This document shows positions 43,701 to 53,631 of a stretch of DNA of 64,000 bases, piece by piece. Both the position numbers and the translations under genes were made by a program. The stretch is from Tiliqua scincoides (taxonomy: Eukaryota > Chordata > Lepidosauria > Squamata > Scincidae). The notes below the pieces were generated by a model. The model was not told the DNA's origin and ran no database searches. It was given only the letters and a program-made list of their open reading frames with translations. The DNA is taken from contig NC_089822.1 in the NCBI RefSeq assembly GCF_035046505.1, forward strand, positions 270,835,054 through 270,899,053. Reading direction: 5' to 3'. The number at the start of each line of letters is the position of its first letter. Positions within the stretch are counted from its first letter, which is position 1.

Positions 43701-45592
43701 AAAGCAGGTCTACAAGGGCATCGGAAGTCACTCGGACATCAGAATAGGTGTTGTAGATGTTGTAGCCCAGAGTGACATTGGGCAAGAGCCTGGGGTCCCG
43801 GTTGATCTTCTCAGTGGCAAACAGGAAGGACAGGATGAGCCAGTTCCGTGTACCTGCTTTCCTGAAACAAAAGGACTGTGCCGGGTTCTTGATGCAAAGG
43901 TCTGCATTTTGCTGTGGGTCAGAACTGTGGCTACCCCAGTTCTATTTCCGAAACATGAGGGGATTCCCATATGTGGGTTTAGGTGTGTCAGGCTAGACAT
44001 CCATGCTGTGAGGTGACCAACCCTTTTCGCTCTAAAAGGAAGACAGGGCAGGGCCCCTGCCCAACCCCATCCTCTGCACAGGTGAGCATCTAAGGCTGCC
44101 TGGACTGAGTCAGTCCCTTGGCCCCTGAACTCAGCATTGCCCGCTGACTGGAAGCAGCTCCTCAGGGTGTCAGGTGGGGATCTTTCAAAGGCTGGACTGC
44201 CAGGGATTGAACCTGGCATGCAAAGCAGGTGCTCTCTCTGTTAGGGGGGATTTTTGCCATCACCTTTGGGGGGAAGATTTCATTGGTCGGGATGGTTGGC
44301 AGGGGAGCCCAGCTCAGGCATCACAATGGCCTTGTGTGCAAAGGACACATTGCCTGTAGATGCAGGTTGCTTCTCAGAGCCCAGCACTTCTCCCTCCCAG
44401 CAGCAATGGCCAGAGGACTTGCACCCACCCTAGAAGCCCTTTAGGGCTGGCTGATTCCTCAGGGGCTGAATTGGCACCTTGAGGACTGCAGGGGCCTTGC
44501 CTCTTTTGCAAGGGAGGGGGAACTAATTAAGTCATCTTTGATCATTCTGCCTGGCCTGGCTCGTGGCTTGTGAGGTTGGGGGGAAGGGGGAGAATTTGGG
44601 AGTCAGTTGGTGATGTGGTTTCCCTAAGCAGCCTCTGAGGGGAGGGCAGAGGAGGGTTCAGGCCTGCAGAGAACTGCGACTGCCTGACTCACTACTCAGG
44701 CTGCAGGGTGTGGGTGGTGGGGATGTGGACCTGCTACAAGGAGCCCAGATCTAGGCAGTTTCAAATCACCACCAGTGAGTGGGTGGGACGGGGACGACTC
44801 CCCCCAAGTGTGGAGCTACAGATGTGGAGTGGCAGACTGCAGTCGAAATGGTGCCTTAGTGTATGGAAGCATTCCAAGATTTCCCCCCATATGACTTGTG
44901 AGGTTGGGGGAAGGGGGGAGAAGGACATACAAGTGTAAGGAAACTGGGAGTCAGTTGGTGATGTGGTTTCCCTAAGCAGCCTCTGAGGGGAAGGCAGAGG
45001 GGGGTTGAGGACTGCAGAGAACTGCAACTGCCTGACCCACTGCCCAGGGCTGCAGGGTGTGGGTGGTGGGGATGTGGACCTGCTAAGAGGAGCAGGGATC
45101 TACACAGGTTCAAATCACCACCAGTGAGCCGGGGAGGGGGCACTCTCCCCAAGTGTGGGGGCTGCAGCTGACTACAGCTGTGAAATGGCACTACAAATGG
45201 TGCCTCAGTGTGTGGATGCATTCCCAGATTTTTCCCCGTAGGCAGTAGGATTGCTGATTTAGCCAAGACAAGGATACAATAGGAAGAGACCCCCCCCCCC
45301 CGAATTCAGGATGACTGGAAGCCATGACATCAGAAGGGGCTGTAGCAGCCACCAAGACCCTCTTGACTTACCAGGAAATGGTGGTTGAGGGAGGCTCGGT
45401 CAAGGGCCGTGGCTGAAAGAAGACGCTGGTTGTGGAAACGGCCCCACTGAGGATGTAGTCTCCTGGCCTGTAATAATTGAGCAGCTCCTTCTGCTCCCTG
45501 ATCACAGACTGGGGGCATTTTGCCTTTAGGCCCCCCCAGGCCACAGGGACCAGGAGCAGCAGCAGCAGTCTGGGCACCCCTGCTGCAGTCAT
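36818..45592 (-). CDS. Vomeronasal type-2 receptor (V2R), copy B, six exons, intact
   Basis: V2Rs are family C GPCRs of vomeronasal sensory neurons that bind peptide and protein cues and signal through G proteins. All six canonical exons are present: 45372-45592, 43570-43861, 42502-43311, 39980-40210, 38982-39108 and 36818-37728. They have GT donors, AG acceptors and phases 2,0,0,0,1, and total 2592 nt (863 residues plus stop), a normal V2R length. The order is signal peptide (about 1-20), Venus-flytrap ligand domain (to about 518), a nine-cysteine linker (519-586), then seven membrane helices (about 590-850) with hallmark [28 protein letters not shown] and [17 protein letters not shown]. The start ATG (45592) has a purine at -3 and leads straight into [14 protein letters not shown] found no stop or frameshift. 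Copies A and C are paralogues. Which V2R subfamily it belongs to needs a tree. Confidence 0.9.
38982..39108 (-). CDS. V2R copy B exon 5 (cysteine-rich linker)
   Basis: 127 nt. It reads [20 protein letters not shown], then [21 protein letters not shown], ending in phase 1 at GAAG|GTGGGG. It carries six of the nine linker cysteines. Confidence 0.9.
39980..40210 (-). CDS. V2R copy B exon 4
   Basis: 231 nt in phase 0. [17 protein letters not shown] to IEWLERFNQ, followed by GTGGGG. It closes the ligand-binding domain. Confidence 0.9.
40760..41122 (+). mobile_element. CR1 LINE 3' fragment in V2R copy B intron 3
   Basis: From GGTTGAGTGTTGGGAGAGTT (CR1 coding end) through AAGAAGTAGTGATGGCATCT to the tail. 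The same insertion as at 4460-4763 and 62330-62692. Confidence 0.85.
42502..43311 (-). CDS. V2R copy B exon 3 (main ligand-binding exon)
   Basis: 810 nt, 270 codons in phase 0. It starts [20 protein letters not shown], continues [20 protein letters not shown] and ends RVQPWQ before GTACTC. No stops. It forms most of the Venus-flytrap module. Confidence 0.9.
43570..43861 (-). CDS. V2R copy B exon 2 (ligand-binding domain, lobe 1)
   Basis: 292 nt, acceptor TTGTTTCAG|G, donor CCCCAG|GTGAGA. It encodes [20 protein letters not shown] and ends SSAYKIPQ, both conserved V2R landmarks. The split Trp codon (TG|G) joins correctly to exon 1. Confidence 0.9.
44078..44237 (-). mobile_element. tRNA-derived SINE in V2R intron 1
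   Basis: On the minus strand, GAGCACCTGCTTTGCATGCC and the B-box-bearing AGGTTCAATCCCTGGCAG are followed by a MIR-like body with CCAGTCAGCGGGCAATGCTG and GGGACTGACTCAGTCCAGGC. This layout is a common squamate tRNA SINE. The 5' end is shortened. Confidence 0.65.
44562..45238. repeat. Tandem duplication (~330-345 bp x 2) in V2R intron 1
   Basis: Units of about 44562-44889 and 44893-45238 share GGAGTCAGTTGGTGATGTGG, CCCTAAGCAGCCTCTGAGGG and CAAATCACCACCAGTGAG. They differ by scattered substitutions and small indels. Non-coding. Confidence 0.85.
45372..45592 (-). CDS. V2R copy B exon 1 (signal peptide)
   Basis: 221 nt, codons 1-73 plus two bases. It encodes [20 protein letters not shown] (signal peptide) and the N-terminal strand with the V2R-type [15 protein letters not shown]. 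The donor is CTG|GTAAGT. The next in-frame upstream triplets lack an ATG. Confidence 0.85.
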
Positions 45593-46079
45593 CTCCCAGC
45601 ATCTGCTCTCCAACACCAGCCACGGATTGGAAGCCAAGACCGTCTTGCCAGGCGGAGGCTGCAGGTCCTTTCAGTGGCTGCATCTGAAGGGGGTGATATG
45701 AAGTTTCACAGCAGAGGCCCTGCCTGGCTGAATTCCCATTTCGAGCTCTCCATGGACCAGAAGCTATTTCTGCAGCTGTTTTTTCAGACACAGTCTCTGT
45801 TTACGAAGTTAAAGGTGATCTTTAAGAAAAAAGAGTTCCTTGACCTTTGGAGAATAGAACACCGTGATTTGGGTAATAACAGTGAGGGCAGTCACCAGTG
45901 CAATACCTGGACTCCCTGTGTGTCTCCATGCGCAGGTGTGAGCTGGAGAAAACATGTTTGCGAGAATGCAGTTCCAGACTCTGCCAGGGGTCAGCAGTGG
46001 GATCACTTGAGCTTAGCAAAGCTGACTGAAGAGGCATCTATTCAGGGTATTGTTGTGCAATTGCACAACTGCTGGGGGT
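45593..46079. other. V2R copy B immediate upstream region
   Basis: About 490 bp upstream of the start codon, presumably 5' UTR and promoter. No TATA box or other confident element was seen. The interval has no counterpart in ghost block A. Confidence 0.4.
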
Positions 46080-46128
46080 GGACAAGGTGGGCCTATGGCC
46101 TGATCCAGTGGGGCTGTTCTTATGTTCT
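46080..46128 (+). mobile_element. CR1 LINE tail sliver
   Basis: GTGGGCCTATGGCCTGATCC to TTCTTATGTTCTTCTG, the last ~49 bp of the CR1 seen at 5680-5818 in block A. Confidence 0.8.
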
Positions 46129-46978
46129 TCTGCATGCCTGGAGAGTTCCCCAGAGTGGAAAAATACTGACCTTGTGTGGGGCAGCCTGATCCTCTGTCCT
46201 TCTGGTCAACACCTCCCGCCAGAAGGAATGATGATGGACACTCACGTAACCAGACCTGGGACCCTTCCAGACCAGGACTGTCCAGCAGTGTGGCTGGAAG
46301 ATGTGCCACCCCAGGGGACACCTTACAGGGCTATCCCTCCAAATGGGACTGGGACTGCACTCCAGTCACAACTGGAGGGGTTTTAAGGGCCGGGGATGCT
46401 GCATGAGGGCCAGGGAGACTCACAGAATGCCTCCAGGAGATGGAAAATTGTTCCTTCTGGTTTCCAACCAAAGTCTCGAAGTGATGTCAGCCTTCCAGCG
46501 GCCAGAGGCATGCAGCCTCCTCAGCCCTCAGAACCCCCTCCGTACATGATCGGAGAATAGCTCTGGTCACATTTGGAGGGGGAGCAGTTGCAAGCGACGG
46601 GGCGGGACCATGGCGGCTGCAACAGGGTTGCATTGCCACCCCCATGGCATGGTGTGCCACCCAGGTCCTGTGACTCCTATGACCCTCCCCAGCTTGCAAC
46701 TGGGACTGTCCAACTCTACCCTTACTGATGGGGACTCCCCAGAACCTCCAGCTGAGAACTTTCCCCTCCCTTCTGCCATCTCTCTCTCTCTCTTTCTCTC
46801 TCGCCTTTTGTTTCCTAGGTTCACAGCCAAGGTCTGCAGAATCTTTGAGGTATAAATAAAACTTATTTTACATTTTATGTCCTTCTATAATTAATTAACA
46901 TATTATGTAATTCAAGTAGAGTAAACAAAAATTCCAGATATAAACAGTATAAATAAATGGATTTATTTTAAAGAATTC

Positions 46979-47372
46979 ATAAGAACAGCCCTGCTGGATC
47001 AGGCCAATGGCCCATCTAGTCCTGCTTCCTGTATCTCACAGTGGCCCATCAAATGCCCAGGGAGCACACAAGACAACAGGCACAACCTGCATCCTGGTGC
47101 CCTCCCCTGCATCTGGCAAACAGAGGCAGCCTGCCTCCAAAACCAAGAGCTTGCACATATCTACGATGACTTGTAACCCGTAATGAACTTCTCCTCCAGA
47201 AATTGGTCCAATCCCCTCTTAAAGACATGCAGGCAAGATGCCATCACTACTTCCTGTGGCAAGGAGTTCCACAGACTAATTACACGCTGGGTAAAGAAAT
47301 ATTTTCTTCTGTCTGTCCTAAGTCTCCCAACACTCGTGGATGTCCCCTAGTTCTGGTGTTATGTGAGAGGGA
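46979..47372 (-). mobile_element. CR1 LINE 3' fragment
   Basis: Reverse-strand CR1 (ATAAGAACAGCCCTGCTGGA to GTTCTGGTGTTATGTGAGAG) with decayed coding end and 3' UTR. It is absent from the aligned part of block A. Confidence 0.85.
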
Positions 47373-48314
47373 AAAGGGAATGACAATGAAAAGACTATTC
47401 AGAAGACAATGAAAATCACTGCTGTTCTCTATACAACCTGCAATGTGGAGTTTGGTGTCTTTCGCAACGTGTTGTGTGTATTTGTCAAGAGAAGAGTAGA
47501 TGACCCGTGCATGGCGACCCTTAAGCAAAGGGCCCAGTTGGGAGCAATTGGTCCAACTGGTTTAAAGCCGGCCCTGGTCACAGGCCCTAGTTGTTCTCAC
47601 TCACAATCCACTTTGACACCCCTTTGCAGTGGCAGTCCCCTGTGGTCAGCCCTTTTCCCTGTGGAATCCGTCAGGGTTGGGACCTTGAGTCAGTGACTTA
47701 GAAGCGAGTTGTAAGAATGTGTGATGTGCAGCTACTGATGTGACCCTCCTCCTTTTCACCGCTTCTGTCCCAGCTCTCACTCAGTCCCTCCTACCAGTGG
47801 CGTCAATAGGGGTGTGCGGGGAGTGCAGGCCACACCAGGTGATGCGCTGGGGGGGTGACGTACCAACTAACCTGCCCCCAACCCTGCCTTTCCATGGAAA
47901 CCCCTGCCTTAAAGTGCTGCCGGAGGCTTCTGAGGCGATCCTCGCACCTGCGTGATGCTGCAGGAGCCTTCAGCCTGAGTCTAGAGGCTTTTGAGGCGCT
48001 GCATGCATGTGCGAGCCTCACACGTGCGCGCAGTGCAATTCATGACGACCTCTAGCTCGATCTCGGAGGTGCTTGCCCCTGCAATCGAAGGGCTGGAGGT
48101 TGCTGGGACTTCGTGCTCTTGTGCCCTCACCTGAGCAGCCTGGGAGCACCGAAGCCTGCCCTCCTCCCTCTCTGTGCGCAGCTAAGGGGAGTTGCTGCTG
48201 CTCCTCTGTCTGCCTGTTTCCCACCTGTCTGGCATTTGCTTTGCAAACAGGCAACTAGCAGAAGCAACTAGCAAAAAAACAGGCTTTGTTTCTAAAGAGA
48301 CAGCAGCCCTTCCA

Positions 48315-48485
48315 GCCCAATCCTCTGCTTTTCTACTCAGAAGTAAATCCCATCACAGTCAATGGGCTTACTCCCAAGAGAGCATGGATAGGATTGCAGC
48401 CTTAGAGCCCAGTCCTCTGCATGTCTGCTCAGGTGTAAGTCACATTAGAGTCAATGGGGCTTACTCCCTGGAAAGCGTGGAAGGG
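48315..48485. repeat. Two near-palindromic ~85-bp repeats
   Basis: Counterparts of 7455-7620 in block A (CTCTGCTTTTCTACTCAGAAG to GGATAGGATTGCAGCC, then CCTCTGCATGTCTGCTCAGG onward). Confidence 0.75.
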
Positions 48486-48673
48486 CTGCTCTCCCTTTGA
48501 AACCAAAGCCTGGTCCAGTGAGTTGCCTGTTTGGAAGGGAGGGTTCAGTTCTGCATTTGCCCCCTGTTTTTTTTTTTTGGGGGGGGGGGGGTTAAAACGA
48601 CCCTTTTCTGGGTGGCTGGATGCACCCCACTGCAGGCTGCACTCAGAAGCCCAGAGAGAGGTTAAGGAGTCAT

Positions 48674-50429
48674 AAGAACATAACATAAGAACATAAGAAC
48701 AGCCCCACTGGATCAGGCCATAGGCCCATCTAGTCCAGCTTCCTGTAACTCACAGCAGCCCACCAAATGCCCCAGGGAGCACACCAGATAACAAGAGACC
48801 TCATCCTGGTGCCCTCCCTTGCATCTGGCATTCTGACTTAACCCATTTCTAAAATCAGGAGGTTGCGCATACGCATCATGGCTTGTACCCCATAATGGAT
48901 TTTTCCTCCAGAAACTTGTCCAATCCCCTTTTAAAGGCATCCAGACTAGACGCTAGGCAAGGAGTTCCACAGACCAACCACACGCTGAGTAAAGAAATAT
49001 TTTCTTTTGTCTGTTCTAACTCTCCCAACACTCAATTTTAGTGGATGTCCCCCTGGTTCTGGTGTTATGTGAGAGTGTAAAGAGCATCTCCCTATCCACT
49101 CTGTCCATCCCCTGCATAATTTTGTATGTCTCAATCATGTCCCCCCTCAAGCGCCTCTTTTCTAGGCTGAAGAGGCCCAAACACCGTAGCCTTTCCTCAT
49201 AAGGAAGGTGCCCCAGCCCCGTAATCATCTTACTTGCTCTCTTTTGCACCTTTTCCATTTCCACTATGTCTTTTTTGAGATGCGGCGACCAGAACTGGAC
49301 ACAATACTCCAGGTGTGGCCTTACCATAGATTTGTACAACGGCATTATAATATTAGCCGTTTTGTTCTCAATACCCTTCCTAATGTTCCCAAGCATAGAA
49401 TTGGCCTTCTTCACTGCCGCTGCACATTGGGTCGACACTTTCATAGACCTGTCCACCACCACCCCAAGATCTCTCTCCTGATCCATCACAGACAGCTCAG
49501 AACCCATCAGCCTATATCTAAAGTTTTGATTTTTTGCCCCAATGTGCATGACTTTACACTTACTGACATTGAAGCACATCTGCCATTTTGTTGCCCATTC
49601 TGCCAGTCTGGAGAGATCCTTCTGGAGCTCCTCACAATCACTTCTAGTCTTCACCACTCGGAAAGGTTTGGTGTCGTCCGCAAACTTTGCAACCTCACTG
49701 CTCAACCCTGTCTCCAGGTCATTTATGAAGAGGTTGAAAAGCACTAGTCCCAGGACAGATCCTTGGGGCACACCGCTTTTCACCTCTCTCCATTGTGAAA
49801 ATTGCCCATTGACACCCACTCTCTGCTTCCTGGCCTCCAACCAGTTCTCAATCCATGAGAGGACCTGTCCTCTAATTCCCTGACTTTGAAGTTTTTCAGT
49901 AGCCTTTGGTGAGGGACCATGTCAAACGCCTTCTGAAAGTCCAGATATATAATGTCCATGGGTTCTCCCACTTCCACATGCCTGTTAACCTTTTCAAAGA
50001 ATTCTATAAGGTTCGTGAGGCAAGACTTACCCTTACAGAAGCCATGCTGATTCTCCCTCAGCAAGGCCTGTTCGTCTATGTGTTTTGAGATCCTATCTTT
50101 GATGAGGCATTCCACCATCTTACCCAGTATAGATGTTAGGCTGACCGGCCTATAGTTTCCCGGGTCCCCCCTCTTTCCCTTTTTAAAGATAGGTGTGACA
50201 TTTTCTATCCTCCAATCCTCTGGCACCGTGGCCGTTTTGAGGGACAAGTTGCATATCTTAGTCAAGAGATCTGCAACTTCATTCTTCAATTCCTTAATAA
50301 CTTTTGGGTGGATGCCATCAGGGCCCGGTGACTTATTGATCTTTAATTTATCAATGAGGTCTCAAACATCTTCTCTTTTAACCTCTATCTGACTTAACTC
50401 CTCGGTTAGGAGGGGCCGTTCGGGCAGCG
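48674..50429 (-). mobile_element. CR1 LINE, 1.76 kb, reverse-transcriptase domain nearly whole
   Basis: The longest CR1 here. On the minus strand: 50289-49780 reads VTPIFKKGKRGDPGNYRPVS, then IIYLDFQKAFDMVPHQRLL. The frame 49840-49016 reads VKSGVPQGSVLGLVLFNLF and the active site FADDTK, through to the C-terminus. One frame change separates the two. It is flanked by a 5-bp duplication GTCAT (48669-48673, 50430-50434). Block A has the empty site (AAGGAGTCATGATGGGC, about 7791-7807). The endonuclease half is missing. Confidence 0.9.
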
Positions 50430-51339
50430 GTCATGATGGGCAGGTGAGAATTTCCTTTGAACCCCCCCCCCAAAGGATCACGGAGAGGGACAAAAAAGTC
50501 TGTTGACCCAAAAAAGCAGCCACTGGAAATCTGAAATAATGCTCTGCAAAAGTGGTAGGGGAGGTGGAGATCCCCATTGCTCACCAACTGCACGAAGGTG
50601 GGATTAAAGAGCAAGGTGGTAACCCCAATGCTGTGTCTGGGAGGGGAGACATTTGCAAAACCCGCAGCAAATTTGCCTCATCTTTGGGCTTCTCCTCTTC
50701 CCTTCCTCCCTCACTCCCTCAGCCTGTACGTTTTCTGAATTATTGCCTTCTCCAACATTTTCTACAATTTAATACTTCCTTTCCCTCCCCCCCCCCATTT
50801 TTTCCCAACCCAGATAGATAAAACAGAACAAAAGGGGGGGGTGGATATCAGTAGATAGAGTTGCAAGAGAGTGAGAAGCTGGAGAAGGGGGAAGCCTGGA
50901 AATGCTGCCTCTCTGTAATATTGCATCCCAGCAGGATCAGTGTCAGGGCAGTCCTACAAGGGTTACAGTGCAATTCAATCCATGCTTACTCAGGAGTTAG
51001 CCTCAATGCATTCAACTGAATGTTGCAGCTGTGGTCACTCTGCACTGGCAGAGGGTTGGACTTGATGATCTTGAAGGTCCAACTCTGATTTCTGTGATTC
51101 TCCATGCGACATCCTGTGATGACTCTTCACATGATGTTGAATTTAGCTTCTGGTATGATTTCACACAGAAAGCACTGAAAACCAGAGTATGTGTGTGTTG
51201 AACAAGCATGTTCTCTGGTGAAGCCAGTAGACTAAACCTCTTGAAGCTGAATCAAGTTTACTTCCAGAAATGTGTACATTTAGGCAGTGTGTACGATATT
51301 GTAATTTAAAGGTGCAATTTTAATGATGTGGAGGGCACT

Positions 51340-51480
51340 GATGTGGGATGGAGCAGTGATACATCACCACACCCACTCCTTAGGATCACTGCCCCACCCA
51401 ACGCTTGGAAGGAGGTCCATTATGGGGGGTGACGTGCTGGCCTTCTGCACCGGGTGACGCAAACCCTAGTGACACCACTG
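51340..51480 (-). mobile_element. hAT-like short element, block B copy
   Basis: Counterpart of 18750-18902, ending AACCCTAGTGACACCACTG. Confidence 0.55.
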
Positions 51481-51798
51481 CCTCCTACCCCTCCCAACCT
51501 GTTACAGATGGACAGGGGCAGGAGGGGAGTGTGTAAAGAGAACTCCGAAACATGCACACCACTCAGCAGCAGCCCCATTTTTTCCGCAGCGAGCTTTTTA
51601 AAGGGGACAACTCGCCTTGAGTCCATGAGAGTCGCTAAAGGGTGACTCAGAGGCTTGGAACGTGCCCCTTTATGAGACTTTTTTGCAGGGGTGGGGCGGT
51701 GACTCATCGACTCAACTTGGGTTGGGACTTGCACTGGGTTTTCCCATCCCTGCAATCCGTATCTTAGAAAATCCGTGTGACACAGAAAAGTGTCACTC

Positions 51799-53620
51799 TT
51801 GTCCCCAAAATGCCCAGCTCACAATATAGAAATATCCCAAGATGCTCACCATATGAAATACTCACAAGGCCCAAATCCTTTGTGTGCCCCTCTCTGACCC
51901 TTGTCCACCAGCCAGCATCTAACATGCTTCTCAGAAAACAAGATGGCTGCAAGAAATCTAGTATAGGCCCCAAAGGTGAACAGAAAGCCATAAATAATGG
52001 CAGTAAACTAATAAGGATGAAAGTTGTTAGGGTAAAGGGATGAGATAGAGTACCAGATCCTCTGTAATGGATATGTCTGTAAACAAATGGTTGATGTGCA
52101 TAGAATTGCCCTTCTCAAATCAACATCCTAAACTACTAACAAATGCCAAATGTTGTTTTTTGCCTGTTGGTCTGTTATTTTTCCCATGGATGTTTTCCTC
52201 TCTTTGTGTGCTCTTGTACCAGCTCCCCTGTCTAAAATACCCTATAAAACCTGCATCATGGTAATTCTTCGGGGTCCTCCACTTGTGTGTGGGGGTCCCG
52301 TTTGCAAATGAGTAAACGTTTACTTTTGTCAGAAGTCCTCTGAATTCTCCTGTCATCAGTTGTTTGCCGCTCCAAAACCAAACTAACAGTGTGCCCATTC
52401 AGGATCGGTTTCTGGTGCCTCTTGTCTTGGATTGGAAGGCAAGGTTCTGCGAGAATCAAGACAGGTTTGGCAGGGGACAGCACACCACTAGAAGGTAACG
52501 TGATTCGGCTCCCACACCCCTTGTTGTGTGTCCTGGCGCTGGGTTGGCTCTGGATCTGACCATCTCCTTCTGCGCAAGAAGAGCCTAGGAGGACAGGACT
52601 TCACCCGCGGGAAAGTACAGCATGCCTAGGTGAGAATTCTCTGTGGGAACCTAGTGTGGGAACCCTGGATTGAAGGGAGGTTCTAGTGTGGGGACTCAGT
52701 GGGGCGGGTGATTGTGTTTGTATTACTGTACATATTGCTGTGTGTGTGTGCCCATCTCCGTGGTTTCAGAGCAAGGCCACATGGGTCTCTGCCAGACTGA
52801 GTGTTGTGTGACTGAGATATGAATGAGAACACGAGTGTGTGTGTGTGTGTGTGTGTGGCAAGGCAGCAAACCCCAGGGTTTTGAAGGACTGGCCAGCTGG
52901 CCGTGAGTGAGTCACTGTTTTGGGCAGCCGGTCAGGAGGCGAGACCTTGTGACAATTAAGATGGGGCAATCAGAGCCTGAGCCTGAAGAAAGAAACCCTT
53001 TGAAATGTATTGTGGATAACTTTGAGTCCCTGGGAAGGGGAAACCCCACCCTTCTGAATGGGCGCATTACCAGCCAGCTCAGAATTTCAATGGCCAGCAG
53101 AAGGTACTCTTAATTTCCATATGTTGTTAACCCTGTCTCAGTAGTCTCAGGAAGTGGGGAAGGCATTGGACATTGAATCTTTGCAATTGTTTATTCCCCT
53201 AAGAAACAGAAATGAGCTCTTAAAAAAAAAATGTAGGACTGAATGTTTCAGATGTAGAACCTGTATGCCCTGTGCAGACTTTAGTGGATGAGGCTCCAAC
53301 CGCACCCCCTCCTACCTATCCTGCACCCCCCTTTCTTCCAACAAGACCCCTTCCCTTCCCTCCTCCAAAGTACTCAGTGTTCCGCTTGCCCACCCCTTCC
53401 CCTCAGTGATCCTGCCATCCCTCTCTTCTATCTGCTTGGCAATTTCATATGATGTATTATGTCTTCCCTTGTCTGAGAGACAAGATACAATTTGCTCTCT
53501 TATTCATGGGTGCTCAGGATCAGGCTCATTTGAACTTAGTGTTTGTTTTTTTAATGCACTTACAAAAGAGCAAACTACACTATGTGTTTGCTTAGAAACA
53601 CAGCCTACAAGACAATATAT
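51799..53620 (+). mobile_element. Gammaretrovirus-like endogenous retrovirus fragment
   Basis: An LTR-like segment of ~590 bp (51799-52388) begins TGTCCCCAAAATG and ends CCAAACTAACA, with TATAAAA (about 52241). It starts exactly where the A/B homology ends (51798). After a ~570-bp leader, a Gag-like frame begins at 52961 with MGQSEPEPEERNPL; MGQ is the myristoylation start typical of gammaretroviruses. A proline-rich stretch (PTAPPPTYPAPPFL, about 53290-53345) resembles a late-domain region. The element is broken and incomplete, and no second LTR was found. Sequence after the LINE-B insertion (from 55540) may be its continuation. Confidence 0.55.
52835..52858. repeat. (GT)n microsatellite
   Basis: About 12 GT units in the leader of the retroviral fragment. 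Confidence 0.9.
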
Positions 53621-53631
53621 GTGCCCATTAC

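Larger units (their letters stand above)
46129..51798. repeat. Segmental duplication block B (upstream flank of V2R copy B)
   Basis: Collinear with 5819-8373 plus 18450-19215 of block A apart from insertions and deletions. It contains CR1 copies, palindromic repeats and a hAT-like element. No gene is recognised. It shows the duplicated unit extended at least ~6 kb upstream of the V2R start. Confidence 0.8.
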
